Source: Bermanella sp040371755 (GTDB taxonomy: Bacteria > Pseudomonadota > Gammaproteobacteria > Pseudomonadales > Oceanobacteraceae). From it: a DNA stretch of 64,000 nucleotides. Where the stretch lies: the NCBI RefSeq assembly GCF_040371755.1, contig NZ_BAABWE010000002.1, forward strand, positions 1 to 64,000, written 5' to 3'. How positions within the stretch are numbered: position 1 is the first letter of the stretch; each line of letters begins with the position of its first letter. Positions 52,414-61,421 of this stretch are shown here, one piece after another. A model generated the notes under the pieces. The model was not told the origin of the DNA, did no database searches, and worked only from the letters and a program-made list of their open reading frames with translations. Made by a program: the position numbers and the translations under genes.

Positions 52414-53069
52414 TCGGACTCCTCTATCCGCTCAGCTGTGGCATTTTGTGCTTGCGCTAACCCTGATGCCCCCCACTCTTCAATGGCTAAGCCTATATTG
52501 CCATTATTTTGAGAGACTAGGCGAGAAAATCGCTCGCGGAATAACAAACCCATGTTAATGCCATTAATAATGACATTTTGCACCATCCATTTATTTTCTT
52601 TTTTATTGTAAAACAAGCTTTGAGCCACTGGGAATATTTGCCCACTTGAGGTCACCACCTCAAAACTTACTTGCGTATTACGCTCTGTTTGATTAGTTGG
52701 GTTTAATGGCAAAAGGTTGACTTTATAATTATTAAACTCCCACAACCCTTTAGCGTAAGTATTCAATAAGCTTGACTTAAAAACCGCTAAAAAAGCGTAC
52801 TTTTGCTCTTTAGTCGCACTGCGAAAATGCTTTGCCATAACGCGCCGCGCGATGCGTTTGAAATCCACAACCTCCCCGAGCTCAGCATCAACTAGCTGAA
52901 TTTTTTGCTTATCTGTAAATATGGTGTTGGCTTTTGATTGTTCAATCTTAGCCATTAAACTGTGTATTTTTTTATCAACCAATTCAAATGCCTGTTGCAC
53001 AGAAGGTTCTGCCCAAGCATTAACCGTCAGTATGCAAAACAGCGCAAAGTAGACCCTATTGAACATCAT
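52410..53069 (-). CDS. mlaC: periplasmic phospholipid-binding protein MlaC
   Basis: MlaC carries phospholipids between the outer membrane and the MlaFEDB complex. The 219-residue protein has a signal peptide (about 1-20, AWA cleavage) and the MlaC core FKRIARRVMAKHFRSATKEQKYAFLAVFKSSLLNTYAKGL, then an extended C-terminal tail rich in Ala and Glu. It overlaps mlaD by 4 bp, so translation is coupled. Confidence 0.95.
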   Translation of the reverse strand: MMFNRVYFALFCILTVNAWAEPSVQQAFELVDKKIHSLMAKIEQSKANTIFTDKQKIQLVDAELGEVVDFKRIARRVMAKHFRSATKEQKYAFLAVFKSSLLNTYAKGLWEFNNYKVNLLPLNPTNQTERNTQVSFEVVTSSGQIFPVAQSLFYNKKENKWMVQNVIINGINMGLLFRERFSRLVSQNNGNIGLAIEEWGASGLAQAQNATAERIEESE

Positions 53070-53533
53070 GGTGATTCACTGGCTCGGGAGAAAATAAACT
53101 GGCCGATAAGCTCTTCTAGCACAATGGCTGACTGGGTATCCTCGATCACATCACCGCTTAATAAGTTTTCCTCATCAGCACCTACACTCAGCCCGATGTA
53201 CTTTTCTCCCAGAAGGCCCGATGTTAAGATTGATGCCGAGGTATCCAGCGATAAAGGCACCCCTTTTTCGATGGCCATTTTCACCACTGATACATAGCTG
53301 TCAGTATCTAAACGAATATCCACCACCCGTCCAACAATGACACCAGAAAGCGAAACTTTAGCGCGCTCACTCAAACCGGATGAGTTCTCAAAGCGGGCAT
53401 ACAAATAGTAGGTGTCGTCATCCCCTTGAAACCGTAATCCACTAACATTCAAAGCCAGTACCAATAAGCCGAATATCGCCCCAATGACAAAAATGCCCAC
53501 TATCAATTCCACTGACTTACCTTGCATAGCCAC
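53066..53533 (-). CDS. mlaD: MCE-domain protein MlaD
   Basis: MlaD is the hexameric MCE ring of the Mla transporter. The 155-residue protein has one membrane segment (about 8-30) and one MCE domain (about 38-120; YLYARFENSSGLSERAKVSLSGVIVGRVVDI). A C-terminal helix follows (about 125-150). It is 6 bp after mlaE. Confidence 0.95.
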   Translation of the reverse strand: MAMQGKSVELIVGIFVIGAIFGLLVLALNVSGLRFQGDDDTYYLYARFENSSGLSERAKVSLSGVIVGRVVDIRLDTDSYVSVVKMAIEKGVPLSLDTSASILTSGLLGEKYIGLSVGADEENLLSGDVIEDTQSAIVLEELIGQFIFSRASESP

Positions 53534-53539
53534 TCACTC

Positions 53540-54322
53540 CTAAAACCCACCTAACATGACCGCCGTTAATACGAAGTCTAGACCTAAAACAGCTAAAGAG
53601 CCTTGTACTACGGTTGCCGTAGTGGCCAAGCTCACCCCTTGAGAAGTTGGTTCAGCCCTCCAGCCATGGAATAAGGCTATCCAAGTACACACAAAAGCAA
53701 ATACCAGTGCCTTAAACACCCCTTTCAGTACATCATCCACAAATAACACAGAATGTTGCATATTCGCCCAATAAGAGCCTTCATAAATCCCCAGTATTTC
53801 CACCGCCACAAATGCGCCGCCATAAATTCCAAGTAAGCTGAATAAAATAGTCAATAACGGCAAACTAATAACCCCAGCCCACAAACGAGGTGAAAACACG
53901 CGTTGATAAGGGTCTACTCCCATGATCTCCATGGCTGAAAGTTGTTCAGTGGTTTTCATTAGGCCAATTTCTGCAGTTAACGCAGAGCCGGCTCTTCCTA
54001 CAAATAACAAGGCGCTCATTACAGGCCCAAACTCACGCAATAGAGATAAAGCCACCATTTGCCCTATGACTTCTTGGGAGCCATAGCTGCTTAAAATGTA
54101 ATACCCCTGCAGGGCCAATACCATTCCAACAAATACACCTGCAACTAATATAATGGGTAAAGACAGCACCCCCAGATGAAACACCTGTGTTATTAACCGT
54201 CCACAAGGTCCTTTAAAACCTCGACCCCAGTTTAAAATATTAAGTAAAAATACGCCCCATTGACCAAGGGCTTGGCACAACCCAAGGGCCTTATCACCAA
54301 GATTAATAATGTAACTAATCAT
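53540..54322 (-). CDS. mlaE: lipid-transport permease MlaE
   Basis: MlaE is the membrane permease of the Mla ABC transporter. The 260-residue protein has about six membrane segments with the family motif FGPVMSALLFVGRAGSALTAEIGLMKTTEQLSAMEIMGVDP. It overlaps mlaF by 8 bp. Confidence 0.95.
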   Translation of the reverse strand: MISYIINLGDKALGLCQALGQWGVFLLNILNWGRGFKGPCGRLITQVFHLGVLSLPIILVAGVFVGMVLALQGYYILSSYGSQEVIGQMVALSLLREFGPVMSALLFVGRAGSALTAEIGLMKTTEQLSAMEIMGVDPYQRVFSPRLWAGVISLPLLTILFSLLGIYGGAFVAVEILGIYEGSYWANMQHSVLFVDDVLKGVFKALVFAFVCTWIALFHGWRAEPTSQGVSLATTATVVQGSLAVLGLDFVLTAVMLGGF

Positions 54323-55124
54323 GCTGCATTACCTGATTTACAAAAGGTTCAGCGGGATAATGGAAAGGCACAGCAGCATCACCTTTAGCGTATAAAAACT
54401 GCTGTACAAATGGATCTGACGACTGACTTAGCTGATCAGGGCTGCCGCTTGCTACGACCTCACCTTTGGCAAGCACATAGACATGGTCAGCAAGAGATAA
54501 GGCTTCTGGTACATCGTGACTCACCAAAACAGTGGTTAACTTTAAGTCTTCATGTACTTGTCGAATAAGCTTCATGATAACACCCATTGAGATTGGGTCC
54601 TGACCGGTGAAGGGTTCGTCGTACATAATTAACTCTGGGTCCAGTGCAAGACTTCTGGCAAGGGCTACCCTTCGCGCCATGCCTCCGGATAATTCACTGG
54701 GCATCAATTGAGCCGCGCCTCTTAATCCTACAGACTCAAGCCTAATCAGCACTAAATCGCGAACCATGGATTCAGATAACTTTGTGTGCTCTCTTAATGG
54801 AAACGCCACATTGTCGAAAACCGACATATCTGTAAATAATGCGCCGCTTTGAAATAATAAGCTGAGCCGCTTCCTGACTTTAAGTAATGCTTTTCGACTC
54901 AAATCGGCCAAATGATCACTATCAAGTACGATTGAGCCCAAGTCAGGCTTAAGCTGTCCACACATCAATTTTAAAAGTGTGGTTTTGCCCGTTCCACTTG
55001 GCCCTAGAATGACCGTCACCTTCCCTTTTGGAATGGTCAGGCTTAAATCGTGGAATATGGCTCGTCCTTCACGACTAAAGTGTATGTTTTGCAGTTGCAC
55101 AAAATTTTGTGTTGAATCAGACAT
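54315..55124 (-). CDS. mlaF: ABC ATPase MlaF
   Basis: MlaF drives the Mla phospholipid transporter. The ATG at 55124 (MSDSTQNFVQLQ) has AGGG 7 nt upstream; the frame is open to a TTG at 55145. The 269-residue product shows Walker A GPSGTGKTT, signature LSGGMARRVALARSLAL and Walker B ELIMYDEPFTGQDPIS. It heads mlaFEDCB-ibaG-murA-hisG-hisD and is divergent from the Ca/Na exchanger gene. Confidence 0.95.
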   Translation of the reverse strand: MSDSTQNFVQLQNIHFSREGRAIFHDLSLTIPKGKVTVILGPSGTGKTTLLKLMCGQLKPDLGSIVLDSDHLADLSRKALLKVRKRLSLLFQSGALFTDMSVFDNVAFPLREHTKLSESMVRDLVLIRLESVGLRGAAQLMPSELSGGMARRVALARSLALDPELIMYDEPFTGQDPISMGVIMKLIRQVHEDLKLTTVLVSHDVPEALSLADHVYVLAKGEVVASGSPDQLSQSSDPFVQQFLYAKGDAAVPFHYPAEPFVNQVMQHD

Positions 55125-55271
55125 GTCCAAACCCTGTGCTCTCAATTGCGTATCCTTTCACCTAGTATTCAGCATAGCTGGATCTTAGTACTCCACAACC
55201 AACCTAGAGCCTTGTTAGGCCGCAAAAAGCCTGTAGAATGCGCCGATTGTTTATATTTATGGGTGTTATCG

Positions 55272-56228
55272 ATGCTATTAGCCTCTCTTGCCATTTTAAT
55301 TGGGTTAATTGTTCTAGTATGGAGTGCTGATCGCTTTGTATTAGGTGCTGCTGCCACCGCTCGCCACTTAGGCATGTCTCCGCTACTCATTGGTATGACG
55401 ATTGTGTCGCTAGGTACCAGTGCTCCGGAAATTTTTGTCAGTGCAACCGCGTCTTTAGATGGCTCGGGCATTTTAGCCATTGGTAACGCCTTGGGCTCCA
55501 ACATTACCAACGTTGGCCTAGTTTTAGGGATCACCGCTTTAATCGCCCCCTTGCCCATTCAGGGCAGAATGCTGAAAAAAGAAATCCCTATTTTGTTGCT
55601 TGTCACTGTCATCGCAGGCCTCGTGATTCAAGACATGCACCTTGGCTTTTGGGATGGGGTTGTCATGTTGATCTGCTTAGTGATCACCCTATTTTGGTTG
55701 TTTAACGAAACCAACGAACAAGAAATTAGCGGCCTAGATGAAGAAGAAGTAGAGGCTATTGAGCATACCTCCACTGCCAAAAGTATAATGTGGCTTGTGA
55801 TAGGATTAGTGGCATTAATGATTAGCGCCAAACTGCTTGTTTGGGGTGCAGTGGAAGTGGCCCGTTATTTTGGCATCAGTGAACTAATCATTGGTTTAAC
55901 CATTATTGCCATTGGTACTAGCCTACCTGAATTAGCCGCCAGCGTAGCCAGCGCATTAAAAGGCCATCACGACATTGCCATTGGTAATGTGGTGGGCTCT
56001 AACATATTTAACTTACTAGCAGTGATGCCCATTCCGGGTTTAGTGGCCGGCACCGATATTGGCTCAGAAGTTCTGTATCGAGATTATGGCGCCATGCTGG
56101 CCATAACCTTATTACTGATTGCTTTTATTTACAGCTTTCGTCGTAAAGGCCGTGTCGGACGCAGCGCAGGTAGCATTTTGTTATTGGCCTATGCTAGTTA
56201 TTTAGGTCTATTAATTTTCCAAGCTTAA
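55272..56228 (+). CDS. yrbG: calcium/sodium antiporter (CaCA family, YrbG-like)
   Basis: This is a Ca2+/Na+ exchanger-type membrane protein. The ATG at 55272 (MLLASLAILIG) is chosen because homologues begin at the first membrane segment; the longer frame to 55146 is unlikely. The 318-residue protein has ten or eleven membrane segments in two halves, each with the alpha repeat: GTSAPEIFVSATASLDG and GTSLPELAASVASALKG. The acidic loop (EEEVEAIEH) lies between them. Its place next to mla and kdsD is the same as in E. coli. Confidence 0.93.
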   Translation: MLLASLAILIGLIVLVWSADRFVLGAAATARHLGMSPLLIGMTIVSLGTSAPEIFVSATASLDGSGILAIGNALGSNITNVGLVLGITALIAPLPIQGRMLKKEIPILLLVTVIAGLVIQDMHLGFWDGVVMLICLVITLFWLFNETNEQEISGLDEEEVEAIEHTSTAKSIMWLVIGLVALMISAKLLVWGAVEVARYFGISELIIGLTIIAIGTSLPELAASVASALKGHHDIAIGNVVGSNIFNLLAVMPIPGLVAGTDIGSEVLYRDYGAMLAITLLLIAFIYSFRRKGRVGRSAGSILLLAYASYLGLLIFQA

Positions 56229-56248
56229 TTTAAAACATAAGAATTATT

Positions 56249-57211
56249 ATGAAATTTATAGATTCAGCTGTTCGTACCATTAAAGCCGAGCGAGATGCCG
56301 TTGATGGCATGCTTGGCAAGCTTAATCAAGCCATGTTCACTAAAGCCTGTGAGTTATTATTAAACTGTAAAGGCCGTATTGTCGTCACCGGCATGGGAAA
56401 ATCAGGCCATATTGGCAATAAAATGGCTGCCACACTGGCCAGTACAGGCAGTCCAAGCTTTTTTGTTCACCCCGGTGAAGCGGCCCATGGCGATATGGGC
56501 ATGATCACCGAGGATGACGTGGTCATCGCCCTTTCTAATTCAGGGGAATCCAGCGAAGTCACCACATTAATCCCTCTAATTAAGCGCTTAAATGTACCGT
56601 TAATTGCCATGACTGGTAATGATCAATCTACTTTAGCGCAAGCCGCTGATAGTCACTTAAACACAGGTGTTGATAAAGAAGCCTGTCCATTAGACTTAGC
56701 CCCAACCTCTTCAACCACTGTCACCCTAGTTATGGGGGACGCACTGGCTATCTCGCTTTTAGAAGCCCGTGGCTTTACCGCTGAGCAATTTGCCTTCAGC
56801 CACCCTGGTGGCAGCTTGGGTCGTCGATTATTACTAAAAGTAAAAACTATTATGCATGCCAATGGTCAAATACCTAAAGTAGCGCTAGGAACTCCCATTA
56901 AGGATGCATTAATGGAAATAACACAAAAAGGCCTAGGCATGACCACCGTCATCAATGAAGACGGTGCCCTTGCCGGTATTTTTACCGATGGTGACTTACG
57001 TCGAGCATTAGATAAAGACGTGGACTTTCATACAACCCCAGTAGAAAACGCCATGACCCAAAACTGCACCACCATTGACCCTGAAAAACTGGCTGCAGAA
57101 GCACTGCAAGTAATGGAAGAAAAAAAGATCAACGCACTGGTGGCCATGGAGCTTGGCAAGGTGGTTGGTGTGATTAATATGCACGATCTACTCAGAGCAG
57201 GTGTGTTGTAA
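56249..57211 (+). CDS. kdsD: D-arabinose 5-phosphate isomerase
   Basis: KdsD makes arabinose 5-phosphate for KDO synthesis. The 320-residue protein has an N-terminal SIS domain (GMGKSGHIGNKMAATLASTGSPSFFVHPGEAAHGD, SNSGESSEV) and two C-terminal CBS domains. The ATG has no clear SD but homologue length fits. kdsC, which usually lies directly after it, is missing: the next gene is lptC, whose start overlaps the kdsD stop (TAATG). Confidence 0.95.
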   Translation: MKFIDSAVRTIKAERDAVDGMLGKLNQAMFTKACELLLNCKGRIVVTGMGKSGHIGNKMAATLASTGSPSFFVHPGEAAHGDMGMITEDDVVIALSNSGESSEVTTLIPLIKRLNVPLIAMTGNDQSTLAQAADSHLNTGVDKEACPLDLAPTSSTTVTLVMGDALAISLLEARGFTAEQFAFSHPGGSLGRRLLLKVKTIMHANGQIPKVALGTPIKDALMEITQKGLGMTTVINEDGALAGIFTDGDLRRALDKDVDFHTTPVENAMTQNCTTIDPEKLAAEALQVMEEKKINALVAMELGKVVGVINMHDLLRAGVL

Positions 57212-57771
57212 TGCGCAAGCGTTATATCGTCACAATTTTAACGGCACTAGCCATCGTGGCGTACATGACCTTGGATGATCGAAATGCATCTGATGAAATT
57301 ATAATCGAATCCTTAACAGATCAAGAGCCTGATTACATCATCGAGGGGTTGAACTCAGAGTCTTTTGATGAACAAGGTAACCTCATCCAACAAATCGCTG
57401 CCCGCAAAGCCTCTCACTACCCTGCTGATGATATTACCCTACTTGAAGCTCCTGCCGTGCTATTGCATGAAAACAATCTTCCCAAATGGGGCATCAAGAG
57501 CAACCATGGTCAACTGATAAAAGATCAAAACCTATTGTTAGAAGGGGACGTTATTATTGTCCCCTTACAATCTACTGCAAACGATTTTAGCCTAACCACC
57601 GAAAGCTTAAATATAGACTTACAAGAAAAGATCGCAGACACTGATCAAACTGTACTAATTGAAAGCGATACAAGCGAATTAAGCGCCATTGGAATGACCA
57701 TTTTATTAGACAAACAACTGGTTAATTTTAAGTCGCAAGTCAGAGGACGCCATGTACCTAAAGCACCTTAA
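57211..57771 (+). CDS. lptC: LPS transport protein LptC
   Basis: LptC links the LptBFG ATPase to the periplasmic LptA bridge. The 186-residue protein has one N-terminal membrane segment (about 4-20) and a beta-jellyroll domain (about 50-180; FDEQGNLIQQIAARKASHYP). It overlaps kdsD by 1 bp and lptA by 20 bp. The sequence is variable in the family; context is decisive. Confidence 0.92.
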   Translation: MRKRYIVTILTALAIVAYMTLDDRNASDEIIIESLTDQEPDYIIEGLNSESFDEQGNLIQQIAARKASHYPADDITLLEAPAVLLHENNLPKWGIKSNHGQLIKDQNLLLEGDVIIVPLQSTANDFSLTTESLNIDLQEKIADTDQTVLIESDTSELSAIGMTILLDKQLVNFKSQVRGRHVPKAP

Positions 57772-58252
57772 AATATTTTTTAGTTTACTCCTATTAACTC
57801 AGTTAAGCTGGGCACTACCGGATGATCGCCAACAAGAAATTCGGATCGCCAGTGACCAAGCTTCTTTAGATAAGCTAAAAGGGGAAGTCATTTATTCCGG
57901 TAACGTAAAAATGCAACAAGGCTCATTGAATATTGAAGCCGAGAAAATCACACTCAAGCGCAGCCCTGATGGCATTTCAGAAATCATAGCCCAAGGTACC
58001 CCCGCTCGATATGAACAAATAATAAATGCTGATGACGGCAAAACCTTAGCCTACGGTGAAACCATTATTTACAATACACAAAGTGATCAATTAACGTTAT
58101 TAAAACATGCAGGTTTAGAGAAACAGGGTAATGTATTCTCAGGCGAGAAAATTGTGTATTCAATAAACGAACAAAAAGTAAAAGCTGAAAGCCCACAAGA
58201 AGACACCCGTATTCACATGGTAATTCAGCCTAAACAGGACAAGGAATCCTAA
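57752..58252 (+). CDS. lptA: periplasmic LPS bridge protein LptA
   Basis: LptA forms the periplasmic bridge for LPS. The 166-residue protein has a signal peptide (about 1-22, SWA cleavage) and an OstA/LptA beta-jellyroll (about 28-150; IASDQASLDKLKGEVIYSGNVKMQQGSLNIEAEKITL). It is 4 bp before lptB. Confidence 0.94.
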   Translation: MYLKHLKIFFSLLLLTQLSWALPDDRQQEIRIASDQASLDKLKGEVIYSGNVKMQQGSLNIEAEKITLKRSPDGISEIIAQGTPARYEQIINADDGKTLAYGETIIYNTQSDQLTLLKHAGLEKQGNVFSGEKIVYSINEQKVKAESPQEDTRIHMVIQPKQDKES

Positions 58253-58256
58253 ATCC

Positions 58257-58982
58257 ATGGCAAAATTGCAAGCTCAGAATTTAGCCAAAAGCTACGGGCC
58301 AAGACAAGTTGTTAAAGACGTTTCCATGTCCATTGAAAGTGGGCAGATTGTTGGATTACTTGGCCCAAATGGCGCGGGAAAAACCACCTGTTTTTACATG
58401 ATCGTCAACTTAGTTGCCTCAGATAAAGGCCGTGTTTTAATTGACGACACCGACATCACCAATTTACCTATGCATGGCCGCGCGCAAAAAGGTATCGGCT
58501 ACTTACCACAAGAAGCATCAATTTTTCGTAAGTTAACCGTTGCAAATAATATTATGGCCATATTAGAAACTCGCAAAGAATTGAGCCATACTGAACGTAA
58601 GGAAAAACTTGAAAAACTGTTAGATGAATTCCACATCCAACATATTCGAGACAGCTTGGGCATGGCCCTTTCAGGTGGTGAACGACGCCGTGTTGAAATA
58701 GCTCGTGCGCTTGCTGCAGAACCATCCTTCATACTTTTGGATGAACCCTTTGCAGGGGTTGACCCCATATCAGTGGGAGATATAAAAAGTATCGTAAAAC
58801 AACTGAAGAAACGCGGTTTAGGTGTACTGATAACCGACCACAATGTTCGAGAAACCCTTGATATTTGTGAGAAAGCTTATATCGTGGGTAATGGTCACAT
58901 TATCGCAGAAGGTTCTGCTGAAGATGTTTTATCAAATCAGCAAGTCAAAGATATTTATTTAGGTGATGACTTTAAGTTGTAA
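58257..58982 (+). CDS. lptB: LPS transport ATPase LptB
   Basis: LptB powers LPS extraction from the inner membrane. The 241-residue ATPase has Walker A GPNGAGKTT (36-44), Q-loop GIGYLPQEASIFRKL, signature LSGGERRRVEIAR and Walker B FILLDEPFAGVDPIS. LptF and LptG are not in the window. rpoN follows after 53 bp. Confidence 0.97.
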   Translation: MAKLQAQNLAKSYGPRQVVKDVSMSIESGQIVGLLGPNGAGKTTCFYMIVNLVASDKGRVLIDDTDITNLPMHGRAQKGIGYLPQEASIFRKLTVANNIMAILETRKELSHTERKEKLEKLLDEFHIQHIRDSLGMALSGGERRRVEIARALAAEPSFILLDEPFAGVDPISVGDIKSIVKQLKKRGLGVLITDHNVRETLDICEKAYIVGNGHIIAEGSAEDVLSNQQVKDIYLGDDFKL

Positions 58983-59035
58983 TCTTGTATATTCAGGGTA
59001 ACAAGTCAAAGTGACATGGGATTAAGCAGTATTAT

Positions 59036-60535
59036 ATGAAAGCCTCGCTCCAACTTAAAATGGGTCAGCAGCTGACCATGACTCCTCAGCTGCAACAGGC
59101 CATCCGTTTACTTCAGCTTTCTACCCTAGATCTGCAGCAAGAAATTCAAAACGCTCTGGACTCAAACCCTTTGCTCGATGTAGATGAAGAGTTTGAAGGC
59201 GATGCCAATCAAGACATCAACTCACAAAGTGAAGACAAACAAGAAACTACCCAACCAGTAGAAGAAACCCAATCGGATGAGCCAACCGCCGCCGATGACT
59301 GGAATGAAAACATTCCGGACGAACTGTCTACCGACAGTGAATGGGACGATACTTGGCAAGCCTCCGCTGCCCCTACATCCATGACAGAAAGCCACTCAGG
59401 CTCATCATCTGGTGATGATTTTGACATGGATAGCCGAAACGGCAGTACTGATGATCTACGTGATCACCTATTATGGCAGCTTAACCTAACTCCTATGTCA
59501 GAAAACGATCACCTAATTGCCATCAACATCATTGAAGGTGTGGACGATGACGGCTACTTAAAAGTTGATCTTGAAGACATTGTTGGGTCATTAAACCCAG
59601 AGCTTGAAATTGAACTAGACGAAGTAGAAGCCGTATTACATTTACTCCAACAATTTGAGCCTAGCGGTGTATGTGCCCGTGATTTACAAGAATGCTTATC
59701 ACTGCAACTGCGCCAACTACCCATTGAAACACCATGGTTGCCATTAGCTCAAACCTTAATCGATCAATACATCGACTTATTAGGCTCTAAAGATTACGCA
59801 GCACTTATGCGTAAATTAAAAGTCAAAGAAGACGAGCTAAAAGTGGTTATTCGAGGCATACAAGAATTAAATCCACGCCCAGGCTCACAAATTGATCCAC
59901 AAACCAGCGAATACGTCATACCTGATGTTATGGTTCGTAAAATCAAAGGTGAGTGGCGTGTTGAATTAAACCCTGAAATTGCCCCTAAATTGCGCATCAA
60001 TGACCACTACGCATCAATGGTGAAGCGCGCTGACAGCAGCGCAGACAACAATTTCATCAAGGATCACTTACAGGAAGCCCGCTGGTTTCTTAAAAGCTTA
60101 CAAAGCCGTAACGAAACCTTGCTTAAAGTGGCCATGAAAATCGTTGAGTATCAACAAGACTTTTTAGAACAAGGGGATGAAGCAATGAAACCCTTGGTTC
60201 TGCATGACATTGCCGAGGCAGTAGGCATGCATGAATCCACCATTTCTCGTGTTACCACTCAAAAATACATGCATACACCGGCCGGTATTTTCGAGTTGAA
60301 GTACTTTTTCTCTAGCCATGTGAGTACCACCAGTGGTGGAGAGTGCTCATCAACCGCAATTAGAGCTATGATTAAAAAGCTCATTTCAGTCGAAAGTGCT
60401 AAAAAGCCTTTAAGCGACAGCAAAATTGCCAACATGTTAGAAGAAGAAGGCATCAAGGTTGCACGTAGAACTGTAGCCAAGTACCGTGAGGCGATGCACA
60501 TTCCACCGTCAAACGAACGGAAACGCTTGGTTTAG
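59036..60535 (+). CDS. rpoN: RNA polymerase sigma-54 factor
   Basis: Sigma-54 directs nitrogen, motility and stress genes through enhancer-binding proteins. The 499-residue protein has region I (MKASLQLKMGQQLTMTPQLQQAIRLLQLS), a long acidic linker (about 45-135), the core-binding region and the C-terminal DNA-binding part with the RpoN box ARRTVAKYRE (476-485). It sits between lptB and hpf as in most gammaproteobacteria. Confidence 0.97.
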   Translation: MKASLQLKMGQQLTMTPQLQQAIRLLQLSTLDLQQEIQNALDSNPLLDVDEEFEGDANQDINSQSEDKQETTQPVEETQSDEPTAADDWNENIPDELSTDSEWDDTWQASAAPTSMTESHSGSSSGDDFDMDSRNGSTDDLRDHLLWQLNLTPMSENDHLIAINIIEGVDDDGYLKVDLEDIVGSLNPELEIELDEVEAVLHLLQQFEPSGVCARDLQECLSLQLRQLPIETPWLPLAQTLIDQYIDLLGSKDYAALMRKLKVKEDELKVVIRGIQELNPRPGSQIDPQTSEYVIPDVMVRKIKGEWRVELNPEIAPKLRINDHYASMVKRADSSADNNFIKDHLQEARWFLKSLQSRNETLLKVAMKIVEYQQDFLEQGDEAMKPLVLHDIAEAVGMHESTISRVTTQKYMHTPAGIFELKYFFSSHVSTTSGGECSSTAIRAMIKKLISVESAKKPLSDSKIANMLEEEGIKVARRTVAKYREAMHIPPSNERKRLV

Positions 60536-60641
60536 CCATTAGTATATGGCGAATAAACGAGTTTTCGCCGATAAACTATTTATTAGATTATCAGCATATT
60601 CACGCACTCTGGAACTGGAGTGCCGACAGTAGGAGCCATCT

Positions 60642-60947
60642 ATGCAAATTAATATCAGCGGCCATCATGTTGAAGTGACTCAATCCTTAAAGGATTACGT
60701 TCAGTCTAAAGTGGAAAAGCTTGAGCGTCACTTTGATAACATAACCAATGTACAAGTCACCCTGACCGTAGAAAAGCTCGCCCAAAAGGCAGAAGCCACC
60801 ATCCATGCTGCTGGCGCCGATTTACACGCCAACGCAGATAGCGAAGACATGTACACCGCTATCGACAGCATGACGGATAAACTAGACCGCCAACTGCTTA
60901 AGCACAAAGAAAAGATGGTTAATCACCGTCATGGAAATAACCACTGA
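60642..60947 (+). CDS. hpf: ribosome hibernation promoting factor (short HPF)
   Basis: HPF binds 30S subunits and aids 100S dimer formation in stationary phase. The 101-residue short form shows MQINISGHHVEVTQSLKDYVQSKVEKLERHF and AEATIHAAGADLHANADSEDMYTAIDSM. It has a 106-bp gap after rpoN, where a separate promoter could lie, and ptsN starts 7 bp later. Confidence 0.95.
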   Translation: MQINISGHHVEVTQSLKDYVQSKVEKLERHFDNITNVQVTLTVEKLAQKAEATIHAAGADLHANADSEDMYTAIDSMTDKLDRQLLKHKEKMVNHRHGNNH

Positions 60948-60953
60948 TTCAAT

Positions 60954-61406
60954 ATGACTTCAAGTATTTCAAATATTCTTAATCTTGAGCGCACCCAATT
61001 GGGTGCGCACTGCAGTAGTAAAAAGAAACTCATTCAGCATGTTAGCCAGTTTTTAGCATCCAACATTGAGGACGCTCAGGCTGATGACATCTATGAACGA
61101 CTCATTACAAGAGAAAAGCTGGGAAGCACCGGCATCGGAGAGGGCATCGCCATTCCCCACTCTCGCTTAGAAGAATGTATCGACACGGTAGGCGCACTAT
61201 TTATTTTAGATGAGCCCATCGACTATGACGCCATTGATCGTCAGCCCGTTGATATTGTGTTTGTGCTTTTAGTGCCCGCCGAAGCCACCGAGCAGCATTT
61301 ACAGACCCTCAGTATGCTTGCACAAAAATTCAGCAAAGAAACCTATCGAGAGCAACTTCGCTCAGCAAAAAGCCAACGTGAACTTTACCAGCTCGCCACC
61401 GCATAA
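60954..61406 (+). CDS. ptsN: nitrogen phosphotransferase enzyme IIA (PtsN)
   Basis: PtsN is the final phosphoacceptor of the PTS-Ntr regulatory chain. The 150-residue IIA domain has the active His69 in IAIPHSRLEECIDTVGALF. It does not move sugar but controls potassium and envelope functions. ptsO (NPr), encoded at 62364, is its phosphate donor; the matching ptsP is not in this window. Confidence 0.95.
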   Translation: MTSSISNILNLERTQLGAHCSSKKKLIQHVSQFLASNIEDAQADDIYERLITREKLGSTGIGEGIAIPHSRLEECIDTVGALFILDEPIDYDAIDRQPVDIVFVLLVPAEATEQHLQTLSMLAQKFSKETYREQLRSAKSQRELYQLATA

Positions 61407-61421
61407 ATAAAAGGTTTAATT

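Noticed and set aside
55146..55271. N-terminal extension of the Ca/Na exchanger
   Set aside because: The extra 42 residues are not membrane-like and overlap the divergent promoter region; the family starts at 55272.
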